Shown here one piece after another: positions 1-6,928 of a stretch of DNA of 12,333 bases. Origin of the DNA: DATDAW01 sp036524675 (lineage in GTDB: Bacteria; Verrucomicrobiota; Verrucomicrobiia; Chthoniobacterales; DASVRZ01). The notes under the pieces were generated by a model that was not told the origin of the DNA, made no database searches, and saw only the letters and a program-made list of their open reading frames with translations. The translations under genes were made by a program, and so were the position numbers. The stretch lies in assembly GCA_036524675.1 (NCBI GenBank), contig DATDBU010000015.1, positions 1 to 12,333 on the forward strand. Reading direction: 5' to 3'. The first letter of the stretch is position 1. Every line of letters starts with the position of its first letter.

Positions 1-908
1 ACTTCGTCGCGTTTGAGGACCAGCTGTAAATCCCACCAAAACCGCCCCGACGTGTAGTTTTTTATCCAACACTTGACGCGGGCAAAGGCGTCGCCGTTCG
101 GCAGCAGCCGCTTGAACACAACGAAAGTCACGGGACCAAACCGGGCGCGAAAACGGTTCTGGACGTCCCAAATACGCGCACCCACGAAGCTGTTAACCCC
201 TAACGAAGCGCTTTCCAGCGAGACCCCAAGGCGGCAGCGATATTCCTCCGGCAACGTCAACCAATGTCCGCGAAACGAGTCAATCGTCACAGGCACATTA
301 AAAAAGTCGCCTAATATCGCCTCCAGTCCCTCCGCGTTTCGTGTCTGGGAGGAAAGCCGTCCGGAAAAATGCAGCTTCGCAACGTCGGGAATCTCATCTC
401 GATTCCGCAGACTCCGGTCACCGATTCCGAAAAAGCTGCCAATGTAAGTCGCGAAACGCGATTCCTCCGGGCGATCGAAATCCGCCGCCTTTTGGTTGGA
501 CGCCCATGCGCGGTAGAAAAACGACAGCATCCTGTGGTGAAAAACGTCGAAGAACCCGGCCAGCGTCGAATCTCGAAGGTTCCGCTTTCGGTCTCGGGCG
601 TACTCAGTGATATGCGAGGGCATCGGTCCGTTGGGGCCGAGCAATCCAAAGAAATGCACGTTCAACCGGGGTGGTTTTCCATGGGCGGACGCCTCCAGGC
701 TTTCCAGCGTGGACGGCGCAAACGCCATCGACGGATTTTGTCCGAAACGCACGGCATCCTGATGAGGGGAAAGCGTCCGTCCGATTCGCGGATAGTTCCG
801 GAAATAATTTTCAATAAGGCGCGCCGCCCGGAAAAAGTCGAACCGGAACGGATTAGCCTGCAGTTCAGCTGTTACAGGATCTGTCGCCTGCCCATTCTCG
901 TTGGCCAT
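1..908 (-). CDS. tssG: TssG, T6SS baseplate subunit (3' end beyond window)
   Basis: TssG (ImpH family) is a cytoplasmic baseplate-wedge protein that binds TssF and TssE and links the baseplate to the TssK adaptor. Translating the minus strand from the ATG at 908-906 gives about 302 codons with no stop before base 1. The protein is therefore cut by the window edge shortly before its usual end at roughly 330-350 residues. It begins MANENGQATDPVTAELQANP. Family signatures are FFGLLGPNGPMP (residues 86-97), TEYARDR (101-107), FFDVFHHRML (119-128) and FYRAW (131-135), typical of the conserved N-terminal half. The start codon lies inside the end of tssF, giving a 37 nt overlap in another frame that suggests translational coupling. 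The reading is uninterrupted. Identity is near certain from both the motifs and the position directly after tssF. Confidence 0.95.
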   Translation of the reverse strand, partial: MANENGQATDPVTAELQANPFRFDFFRAARLIENYFRNYPRIGRTLSPHQDAVRFGQNPSMAFAPSTLESLEASAHGKPPRLNVHFFGLLGPNGPMPSHITEYARDRKRNLRDSTLAGFFDVFHHRMLSFFYRAWASNQKAADFDRPEESRFATYIGSFFGIGDRSLRNRDEIPDVAKLHFSGRLSSQTRNAEGLEAILGDFFNVPVTIDSFRGHWLTLPEEYRCRLGVSLESASLGVNSFVGARIWDVQNRFRARFGPVTFVVFKRLLPNGDAFARVKCWIKNYTSGRFWWDLQLVLKRDE

Positions 909-2746
909 CGGATGATTTCCCCCCTTTGTTCGGTTCGGATAACAGTCTCGGTAAAAGAATTGAGCGCGACATGCCGGGCGAAGAATTGCTCCAGCACCAT
1001 ACCCAGCAGAAACACGCCCGTGCCTTCAAAAGCATTCTCATCCAGCGTGACTGTAACCTCCAGGCCGCGCGCAAACGTGATCGGCCCCGGCGTCGGTACC
1101 CTTCGCATGATGGAAGTGGACGTGATGGAGCGCACCCCATCGATTTGCTTGTGCACCTGCCGATCGTTGGGATCCGAATAAAGCTTCAGCAACTCTCGCA
1201 GACCGGTTGCGCCTTCGTTTCCGGGCGAATCGCTGATTGAAAGATAGTTCAGCGACAGGTGGCTGATAAATCTCCACGCCATTTCGCCTTCGGCAAACGA
1301 GGGGCGCGGGGCGGTTGGCCCAGTCACGCATCGGACGGAATGAATGGGGCCGCTGACATCGATCGAAAAATCCGACGAACCGATGCCACCCGTCATCCGG
1401 ATCGGCAAATGCCGATTCGTGCAGAGGGCCGTGACGCCCAGCTGCTGCAATTCGCTCGAATACGGTGCCGAGGACGCGTCGACCAGCGACAGATAGACCT
1501 CTGAACCGGAATAGGCCGATTGTTTGCCAAATTGTCTTTCTCTCTCGGTCAAAACGCGAGGAACGCGGTTCACGGTGTAGAACCCCGTTGAGCCCGGTTC
1601 AGTGTCCCGGGCAAGGTAGAACGGCGCAAACTCCTGTTCCTCTCCGGCACGCGTTCCGTAACCGGTGACTGTTTGCACGCTATAAATTTCGAAATCCAGC
1701 GGACGGGTGCGGTCGGCAACGACGTGAAACTCCGATGTCCGGTCCGTCAGGGGAATGCGATCCGTTCGTTTTGTAAACAGATTAACTACGGGCGTACAAA
1801 ACAGGTCGAACGCGCTGGCATCGACACGATCCTCCAGCCGGTTGTCGGCCTGATCGAGCGCCACAACCAACTCCAGCGTATCGCCCTTGCATGCCCCAAC
1901 GGCGTCCGCCAATCCTCCAATTTCGAAAAATAGAAATCGTTGCGGAAACGCAAAATATTCCATCAACAACCGATACCCCTCGAAACTCTCGGGGCTGCGT
2001 GGAAGTAGAGCCTCATCGTCGGCCAGGCCGACACGCCGGACCACCTGCTTTGGGAGTTGCGTCCAGCCCCTGCCCTTGTCAGCAGGATTGCGGATCCAGA
2101 CGCCGGATTTGTGAGCAAAAATTTGCTCAAAAATCGTCACGGGCAGCTCATCGACTCCGCGAAGAAAAAAGGTGAGTTTGTCGAGGTGAATCGCGTCGAA
2201 CGTCAGTCCCGCAGTCGCCCGGAAGCTCATTCGTAGGGCAGCGCGCGCGGGCGCCTGTTGAGGAAGCTCCAAAGTCGCGGCTTTGCGGATGTAATACTCC
2301 GCCGCATCCAGACGGATCGGCCAGAGCTTGATCGCGTGCGCCGTGCGATACTCACACGCAGTTCGTTCACCGCGCCCGAGGATGCTCCGCAAGGAAGTTC
2401 CGCGAGGTATCGCAAACCCTTCTGCCAGGCCGGCGTCGTCGAGTTCGGGCTCAAAGCGGACAACGGCCATCGACGGTGTGGGCGACAGATAGTGAGGATA
2501 GACGGTTTCGAGGAGCGATTGCGTAAGCCGAGGAAATTCCGCGTCGAGTTTCAAATGGACGCGTGCCGCCATGAACGCAAAGCCCTCAAGCAAACGTTCC
2601 ACAAAAGGATCAGGACAGATTTCCTTGCCATCTTTGTCCAAGGCGAGGCGACCCGCGATTTTTGGATACTCCGCCGCAAATTCACCGGCCATTTGGCGGA
2701 TGTGCTGCAACTCGACATTGTAAAGATGAAGCAGCCGGCGATCCAT
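872..2746 (-). CDS. tssF: TssF, T6SS baseplate subunit
   Basis: TssF (ImpG/VasA family, about 600 residues) is the large wedge protein of the T6SS baseplate and works in a TssE-TssF2-TssG complex in the cytoplasm under the membrane complex. The 624-residue product has the family's usual length. Its diagnostic N-terminus reads YNVELQHIRQMAGEFAAEYP at residues 9-28, followed by DPFVERLLEGFAFMAARVHL at about 46-65, LKLDAEFPRLTQSLLETVYP and HYLSPTPSMAVVRF by about residue 98. The ATG at 2746 lies 4 nt after the tssE stop and has no clear Shine-Dalgarno sequence, which fits translational coupling. The 3' end overlaps the start of tssG by 37 nt. There is no frameshift or truncation. No signal peptide or membrane segment is evident, as expected for a cytoplasmic baseplate protein. 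Confidence 0.97.
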   Translation of the reverse strand: MDRRLLHLYNVELQHIRQMAGEFAAEYPKIAGRLALDKDGKEICPDPFVERLLEGFAFMAARVHLKLDAEFPRLTQSLLETVYPHYLSPTPSMAVVRFEPELDDAGLAEGFAIPRGTSLRSILGRGERTACEYRTAHAIKLWPIRLDAAEYYIRKAATLELPQQAPARAALRMSFRATAGLTFDAIHLDKLTFFLRGVDELPVTIFEQIFAHKSGVWIRNPADKGRGWTQLPKQVVRRVGLADDEALLPRSPESFEGYRLLMEYFAFPQRFLFFEIGGLADAVGACKGDTLELVVALDQADNRLEDRVDASAFDLFCTPVVNLFTKRTDRIPLTDRTSEFHVVADRTRPLDFEIYSVQTVTGYGTRAGEEQEFAPFYLARDTEPGSTGFYTVNRVPRVLTERERQFGKQSAYSGSEVYLSLVDASSAPYSSELQQLGVTALCTNRHLPIRMTGGIGSSDFSIDVSGPIHSVRCVTGPTAPRPSFAEGEMAWRFISHLSLNYLSISDSPGNEGATGLRELLKLYSDPNDRQVHKQIDGVRSITSTSIMRRVPTPGPITFARGLEVTVTLDENAFEGTGVFLLGMVLEQFFARHVALNSFTETVIRTEQRGEIIRWPTRMGRRQIL

Positions 2747-2750
2747 AAGG

Positions 2751-3239
2751 TTAGAGGGATACCTGGCCTGTCTCCAGATCGAGTTCGCTCTTAAGGAAGA
2801 GCTCTTCGGGAACCGGATCCGCCCAGAGGCTGCCGTGGATTTCGAACCCGATGATATTCGGCGAAGATTTGTTTACACCCGGAACGGCCCTGACCGTCAA
2901 CGTGTGGCGGAGAATGCGCGGTTCGAACCGAGCAATGCATTCGGCCATTTCGCGCTCGAGCTCGCCCAGATTGAGGCTGCTGGGCGTAATTCCACACAGG
3001 TCAGGAGTCCCGAAGTTAATCACCGACCGCTCGACGTCCGGGAAATCGGCAAGGCCGTCCAAGGGTCTTTTGGCCGGCGCATTCAAAAGCCAGCGCAAAT
3101 CGCGTAAGACCGATTCCCGATAACGTTGCATGCTGAACCCACGGCCGATCCGGCTTTCCTTGGTGTTATCGGGCTCATCGTCGCTGAGCCGGTCCAGAAG
3201 GCACGGCTGGAAAATTTCGATTTGTGTGGGATCAGACAT
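2751..3239 (-). CDS. tssE: TssE, gp25-like T6SS baseplate protein
   Basis: TssE is the T6SS counterpart of phage T4 gp25. It sits in the baseplate and nucleates sheath polymerisation. The 162-residue protein carries a GpW/gp25 domain over about residues 40-125, with the family signature VERSVINFGTPDLCG at 69-83 and a conserved EPRIL-type segment at 106-110. The ATG at 3239 is preferred over an in-frame ATG at 3311. The product then begins MSDPTQIEIF, and the start overlaps the tagJ stop by 8 nt (ATGTCTGA), a common coupling arrangement. The upstream start would add 24 residues overlapping the tagJ C-terminus. The gene is followed after 4 nt by tssF. Length and domain are normal for the family. 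Confidence 0.95.
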   Translation of the reverse strand: MSDPTQIEIFQPCLLDRLSDDEPDNTKESRIGRGFSMQRYRESVLRDLRWLLNAPAKRPLDGLADFPDVERSVINFGTPDLCGITPSSLNLGELEREMAECIARFEPRILRHTLTVRAVPGVNKSSPNIIGFEIHGSLWADPVPEELFLKSELDLETGQVSL

Positions 3240-4053
3240 GTTCCGGTATGTTTCCGGCTTTGGTCGTGCGGTTGAATTGAATTTTGCGGATATCCAGCAG
3301 ACCAAATTCATTTTGATCGGTAGTTAGCATCCGCTGACCGAGACCGGAGAAAAGGTGTCCCGGTAATTCCTTCCATTCCGTTTTTCGAGCCAGCTGAAGA
3401 GCAGAATCCGTTGCTGTTTCCGAACCCGGATAACGCGCAGGGATGACGCCGGAACCTTCGCCGCCATTGGTCCATGTGAATTGCGCCGCAATCCAGACGA
3501 GATCGCGCAGATCCTGCGGAACCTCCAGATGAATGGACGACGTCCGGGAAAATGGAACCCAGCGATAGACGCCATCCATAATGACTTCCAACACCGGACC
3601 AAGACGGGAATCCGAGTCGGCGATCCATTCAAAGGGCTGGCCGTCAATGTCGCCAGAACTTACTTCGGCCGCGTCCAGGGCTTCTGTCCGCAATTCCGCC
3701 GCAGCTTCGAATTCGCCGGTGGCGGAAAGCCGGTTGGCATGCACCAGTTTTCCCATCCATTCTTCGGGTTCACCGAAAATGATAGGCGTCCGTTTTCCGG
3801 CAAAGACATCGGCTCGCAACATTTCACAACCTAGAATCGGCCGGAAAATCTGCGCGAGGAGCATGCAATCGGCATCCATTTCCGAGAGCACCTGGAGTTG
3901 CGTTAATGCCTTTTCCCAATTCCCGAGAACGCATTGGAGTTGAAACAGGAAGATACGCGCTTGGGAATCCGACGGATTTTTGCGCACAGCGGTTTGGGCG
4001 GAGGCAAGCGCCCCACCCAAATCGCCGGTTCTGACGAACTCCTGAGGCGTCAT
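3232..4053 (-). CDS. tagJ: TagJ/ImpE family T6SS sheath accessory protein
   Basis: This 273-residue protein belongs to the ImpE family (TagJ; HsiE1 in Pseudomonas aeruginosa H1-T6SS). In that system the protein binds the N-terminal part of the small sheath subunit TssB and is linked to ClpV-dependent sheath turnover. The N-terminal ~75 residues look TPR-like (alanine/leucine-rich helical pairs, for example GALASAQTAVRKNPSDSQAR at 14-33). The ImpE signature follows: DGQPFEWIADSDSRLGPVLE (137-156), IMDGVYRWVPF (158-168) and GQRMLTTDQNEFGLLDIRKI (239-258). It is a cytoplasmic accessory gene found in only a subset of T6SS clusters, so its presence classifies the system. The ATG at 4053 follows a 101 nt gap after hcp that contains a palindromic repeat, and no strong Shine-Dalgarno sequence is visible. 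Its stop overlaps the tssE start. Confidence 0.93.
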   Translation of the reverse strand: MTPQEFVRTGDLGGALASAQTAVRKNPSDSQARIFLFQLQCVLGNWEKALTQLQVLSEMDADCMLLAQIFRPILGCEMLRADVFAGKRTPIIFGEPEEWMGKLVHANRLSATGEFEAAAELRTEALDAAEVSSGDIDGQPFEWIADSDSRLGPVLEVIMDGVYRWVPFSRTSSIHLEVPQDLRDLVWIAAQFTWTNGGEGSGVIPARYPGSETATDSALQLARKTEWKELPGHLFSGLGQRMLTTDQNEFGLLDIRKIQFNRTTKAGNIPEHV

Positions 4054-4059
4054 AGAGCG

Positions 4060-4100
4060 AGGTCAAAGTAGCGCAAGCATCCTGCTTGCCTCCGCCGAGG
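4060..4100 (-). repeat. Short palindromic intergenic repeat (REP-like) between hcp and tagJ
   Basis: On the minus strand the spacer reads GGAGGCAAGCAGGATGCT followed by TGCGCTACTTTGACC. Its core, GCAAGCA-GGA-TGCTTGC at 4073-4089, is a perfect 7 bp inverted repeat with a 3 nt loop. I recognise this type of element (translating as ...KQDACATL... when misread as coding) as a dispersed intergenic repeat in verrucomicrobial genomes. That statement is from memory, and only one copy is seen in this window. It could act as an mRNA-stabilising or attenuating hairpin downstream of hcp. It lacks a U-tract and so is not a standard terminator. Confidence 0.5.
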
Positions 4101-4154
4101 AGCCAACAATCTGGAGCTTGTTCTACCTTTCGTTCGTTCCATCTCAAATACGGC

Positions 4155-4640
4155 CTAGAGGGTTTTGTTTGCCTTCACATCGTAACCCGTCTTGACTGCA
4201 CCACCGAGAGTGCCATCGGGTTTCTGTTCTTTGTACTCGAATTCGATCTTGGCGAAGTTCACGGAGACCTGATCCGTCGGAAGGACAGAACCTTCGGTGC
4301 CGCCAACTTGATAGGATGATACGAGCAGATCCGAAAACGTGACCTTCAAATATTCCTGTTGCTCTTTGCCCGCCTTGCGGGCGACCAGGGCCGCGCTCTT
4401 GATATGTTCGCCGGTCGCGCAAGCAAGCATGAGCTTGGGGCTGGCTTTCGATGTCATGGCGACGAACTGAAAGTCCTGCATCTGAACCTTTCCGGCGCCG
4501 CCGCCGCCCATGCCTGCACTGGCTCCCATCTGGGTCTCGCCCCAACTGAACGAAAGCAGATCGATCTCTGCTTTGTGTTTATCATCCGTACTTTCGCCCT
4601 CTATCCCGTCGATCTTTAAGAAGTAATCAACTGCTGCCAT
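4155..4640 (-). CDS. hcp: Hcp, T6SS inner tube protein
   Basis: Hcp forms stacked hexameric rings that make the T6SS inner tube. It is secreted and carries or chaperones effectors. The 161-residue protein has the usual Hcp length and pattern: FLKIDGIEGES near the N-terminus (residues 7-17), EIDLLSFSWGETQ at about 24-36, a glycine-rich GMGGGGAGKVQMQDFQF stretch, PKLMLACATGEHIKSA, RKAGKEQQEYLKVTFSDLLV, and VNFAKIEFEYKEQKPDGTLG near the C-terminus. The ATG at 4640 is chosen over an upstream in-frame ATG at 4712. The family begins with M(A)xxxFLKIDG, and the extra 24 residues would read through two small hairpins. A 150 nt gap separates it from tssC and a 101 nt gap from tagJ, more than elsewhere in the operon. 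Abundant Hcp may therefore be controlled separately. No C-terminal effector fusion is present. Confidence 0.96.
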   Translation of the reverse strand: MAAVDYFLKIDGIEGESTDDKHKAEIDLLSFSWGETQMGASAGMGGGGAGKVQMQDFQFVAMTSKASPKLMLACATGEHIKSAALVARKAGKEQQEYLKVTFSDLLVSSYQVGGTEGSVLPTDQVSVNFAKIEFEYKEQKPDGTLGGAVKTGYDVKANKTL

Positions 4641-4672
4641 AGCGTTCGTTATTGTTTGTTGGTGCCAGTTTC

Positions 4673-4710
4673 GCGTCGGAAGACGCAGTACGACCTGCCT
4701 CCCGTGAGGC
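4673..4710 (-). other. Two tandem small hairpins in the hcp leader
   Basis: In the untranslated stretch before hcp the minus strand holds GCCTC-ACGG-GAGGC (4710-4697) and then GCGTC-TTCC-GACGC (4686-4673). Each is a perfect 5 bp stem with a 4 nt loop, and 10 nt separate them. The second ends 32 nt before the hcp ATG. They could be mRNA stability or leader-control elements for hcp. Short stems like these also occur by chance, so the function is inferred only from the paired arrangement and position. Confidence 0.35.
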
Positions 4711-4727
4711 ACAACAGCGCGGGAAAC

Positions 4728-4755
4728 AGTCTAAAGCGGTGATGTTACGCGTAAA
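4728..4755 (-). promoter_or_regulatory. Weak candidate promoter for hcp, overlapping a 10 bp palindrome
   Basis: On the minus strand TTTACG (4755-4750) and TAGACT (4733-4728) are separated by 16 bp. Each matches the sigma-70 consensus at four of six positions. A perfect 10 bp palindrome, TTACGCGTAA (4745-4754), overlaps the -35 element and could be an operator or a chance match. Initiation here would give a leader of roughly 80 nt carrying the two hairpins at 4673-4710. The evidence is positional and weak. Confidence 0.25.
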
Positions 4756-4790
4756 TTAAATGACTTGGTCCCAAAGCCGCGCTTCGACCT

Positions 4791-6287
4791 TCAACCGGCG
4801 CCCTTGGCGGACGGCAGTTTTGTTACCAACCGCAGCGAAACAGTAAGGCCTTCCAGTTGGAAGTGCGGCCGGAGATAAAACTTCGACGTGTAGTAACCTG
4901 GGTTGCCGGGAACTTCATCCACCACGACTTGGGCGTCAGCCAACGGATACTGCGCTTTGACGGATTCTGAGGCGTTGGGATCCGACGTAACGAAGTTGGA
5001 AATCCATTGGTTGAGCCAGCGTTCCATGTCTACGCGCTCCTTAAACGAGCCGATCTTATCGCGCACGATGCACTTCAGATAATGCGCAAACCGGCAGGTG
5101 GCGAAGAGATAAGGCAACCGAGCCGCAAGGTTGGCGTTGGCAGTGGCATCCGGATCATAATAGACCTCCGGTTTGTTGAGAGATTGCGCGCCGACAAAGA
5201 CCGCGTAGTCCGTATTTTTCCAGTGGGAAAGCGGCATCATGCCATTTTTCGCAAGCTCGGCTTCGCGCCGGTCGGTGATGGCGATCTCCGTGGGGCATTT
5301 CATGTCCACACCGCCGTCGTCCGTGGGAAAAGTGTGAACGGGCAGACCTTCGACCATGCCTCCGCTTTCAACGCCACGAATGCGCGCGCACCAGCCGTTG
5401 AGCTTAAACGCGCGCGTGATGTTCGTTCCCATGGCGTAGGCGGAATTCGACCACGTATACTTGTTGTGATCGGCGCCTTCCGTGTCCTCTTCGAAGTCGA
5501 ATTCCTCTACCGGCGATGTTTTCGCCCCATACGGTAGACGGGAAAGGAAACGCGGCATCGCGAGACCAACGTATTTCGAATCCTCGGACGCACGCAACGA
5601 CCGCCATGCGGCGTATTCGGGTGTCTGAAAAATTTTGGTCAAATCCCTGGGATTGCCGAGCTCCTGCCAGCTTTCCATGTTCATGAGAGTCGGCGCTGCC
5701 GCAGCAATGAACGGTGAATGGGCCGCGGCAGAAATCTGAGCCATGCCAGTTAGAATCTCTACATCAGGCGGAGAGTGGTCGAAGTAATAGTCGCCGAGAA
5801 TGCAGCCGTAAGGGCTACCGCCAGGCGACCCGTATTCGTCCTCATATAGCTTTTTAAATAGCGGACTTTGATCCCAGGCAGTCCCCTTAAATTTTTTCAG
5901 CGTTTTGCCGACCTCTTTTTTGGAAATGTTAAAAATTTTGATCTTCAACATCTCGTCCGTTTCCGTATTGGTAACGAGATGGTGCAAGCCGCGCCACGTG
6001 CCTTCGAGCGTTTTGAAATCCTCGCTGTGGATCACGGAATTGAGCTGCTCAGACAGCTTGCGGTCGATCTCGGCAACGATCGCCTCTATCGAAGTAACGG
6101 CATCCTTCGAAATCAGGGCGGTTTCCGAAAGCGCCTGCGACGCAAGGGTTCTGACCGCAGTCTGAACGGCTTCCTGTGCTTGGGAGGTTTTAGGTTTAAA
6201 CTCGCGATTAAGGAGGGACTCGAGCTCGGTGACTTCTACGGTTGCGGCTGCGGGCTGGGGTTGCAGTTCTGTAAGCGGTTCGGCCAT
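4791..6287 (-). CDS. tssC: TssC, T6SS large sheath subunit
   Basis: TssC (VipB/ImpD family) pairs with TssB to form the contractile cytoplasmic sheath that propels the Hcp tube. The 498-residue product is normal in length. Typical segments include LLNREFKPKT at 25-34, FKTLEGTWRGLHHLV at 91-105, GCILGDYYFDH at 161-171, SPFIAAAAPTLMN at 191-203, GLAMPRFLSRLPYG at 241-254 and, near the C-terminus, YLKCIVRDKIGSF and LRPHFQLEGLTVSLRLVTKL, the sheath-handshake region. The ATG at 6287 lies 28 nt after tssB and has no obvious Shine-Dalgarno sequence, so coupling to tssB translation is likely. The N-terminal helix has the LLNREFKPKT form that I associate with TagJ-containing systems rather than the VipB-type ClpV-binding motif. 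That reading is inference. Confidence 0.97.
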   Translation of the reverse strand: MAEPLTELQPQPAAATVEVTELESLLNREFKPKTSQAQEAVQTAVRTLASQALSETALISKDAVTSIEAIVAEIDRKLSEQLNSVIHSEDFKTLEGTWRGLHHLVTNTETDEMLKIKIFNISKKEVGKTLKKFKGTAWDQSPLFKKLYEDEYGSPGGSPYGCILGDYYFDHSPPDVEILTGMAQISAAAHSPFIAAAAPTLMNMESWQELGNPRDLTKIFQTPEYAAWRSLRASEDSKYVGLAMPRFLSRLPYGAKTSPVEEFDFEEDTEGADHNKYTWSNSAYAMGTNITRAFKLNGWCARIRGVESGGMVEGLPVHTFPTDDGGVDMKCPTEIAITDRREAELAKNGMMPLSHWKNTDYAVFVGAQSLNKPEVYYDPDATANANLAARLPYLFATCRFAHYLKCIVRDKIGSFKERVDMERWLNQWISNFVTSDPNASESVKAQYPLADAQVVVDEVPGNPGYYTSKFYLRPHFQLEGLTVSLRLVTKLPSAKGAG

Positions 6288-6315
6288 GGTTCGGTTCGTT
6301 TAGCTGGGCTGTCGA

Positions 6316-6825
6316 TTACGCCAGAGTTTCTTCCTGTTTCGGAGCCGCGGCGAGCGCCTGGAGCAGAGCCGGATCGTTTAAAACTTTCGCGATCAGATTT
6401 TCAGCGCCGCTCTTACCATCCATATAGGTAAGCAAGTTCGAAAGTTGCGTGCGAGCCGTGAGAAGTTTGTTGAGGGCGTCCACCTTCCTGGCCACTGCAG
6501 CAGGTGAAAAATCATCCATGCTTTCGAAGGTCAGATCGACCGCAAGGTTGCCTTCACCAGTCAGAGTGTTGGGAACCATGAACGCGACGCGGGGCTTTGT
6601 TGCCTTAAGTCGATCATCAAAATTGTCGACGTCGATCTCGAGGAATTTGCGGTCCTCTACGGCCGGCAGCGCCTCTTCCGGCTTGCCCGAGAGATCGGCC
6701 ATGACGGCCATGACGAATGGGAGCTCCACCTTCTTTTCTGCGCCGTAGAGTTCGACATCGTATTCGATCTGAACGCGCGGAGCCCGATTCCTCGCAATGA
6801 ACTTTTGACTGCTTGATTTAGCCAT
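6316..6825 (-). CDS. tssB: TssB, T6SS small sheath subunit
   Basis: TssB (VipA/ImpC-partner family) forms the sheath protomer with TssC. The 169-residue product is of usual size. It starts MAKSSSQKFIARNRAPRVQI and contains the family signatures RAPRVQIEYDVE (15-26), LPFVMAVMADLSG (35-47), RKFLEIDVDNFDDRL (59-73) and PNTLTGEGNLAVDLTFESMD (85-104). The start at 6825 is supported by a strong purine-rich Shine-Dalgarno stretch (AGGAGAAGGAG) just upstream, the best ribosome binding site in the operon. The 103 nt spacer after tssA holds a repeated CTGACG pair but no convincing promoter. The positively charged N-terminus is the expected contact for TagJ, based on what is known of HsiE1-HsiB1. Confidence 0.96.
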   Translation of the reverse strand: MAKSSSQKFIARNRAPRVQIEYDVELYGAEKKVELPFVMAVMADLSGKPEEALPAVEDRKFLEIDVDNFDDRLKATKPRVAFMVPNTLTGEGNLAVDLTFESMDDFSPAAVARKVDALNKLLTARTQLSNLLTYMDGKSGAENLIAKVLNDPALLQALAAAPKQEETLA

Positions 6826-6928
6826 AGATTCTCCTTCTCCTGTTCCCCCTGAGTCTGTCTGATGGGTACCTACATTTCGCTGACGGACTGACGTTGTAAA
6901 GGTTTATCTTAAATTGACTGGAGGCTGT

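Noticed and set aside
369..1181. Long open frame on the plus strand (270 codons) opposite tssG and tssF
   Set aside because: It lies antisense to two overlapping, well-recognised T6SS genes and its translation is arginine/serine-rich with no family resemblance. It is a shadow caused by the GC-rich codon use of the opposite strand.
3240..3311. Longer TssE starting at 3311
   Set aside because: The added 24 residues only re-read the tagJ C-terminus in another frame. The ATG at 3239 gives the normal TssE length and the usual overlap with the tagJ stop.
3824..4147. Minus-strand 107-codon frame covering the hcp-tagJ spacer and the tagJ 5' end
   Set aside because: Most of it is out of frame with tagJ, and its ...KQDACATL... 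stretch is just the palindromic repeat read as protein. Spurious ORFs of this kind are what such repeats produce.
4641..4712. Longer Hcp with a 24-residue N-terminal extension
   Set aside because: Hcp proteins start at M-A-x-x-x-F-L-K-I-D-G, matching ATG 4640. The extension would run through both leader hairpins and has no family support.
5868..6431. Plus-strand open frame (187 codons) across the tssB/tssC junction
   Set aside because: It spans two conserved sheath genes in antisense and has no protein-family features.
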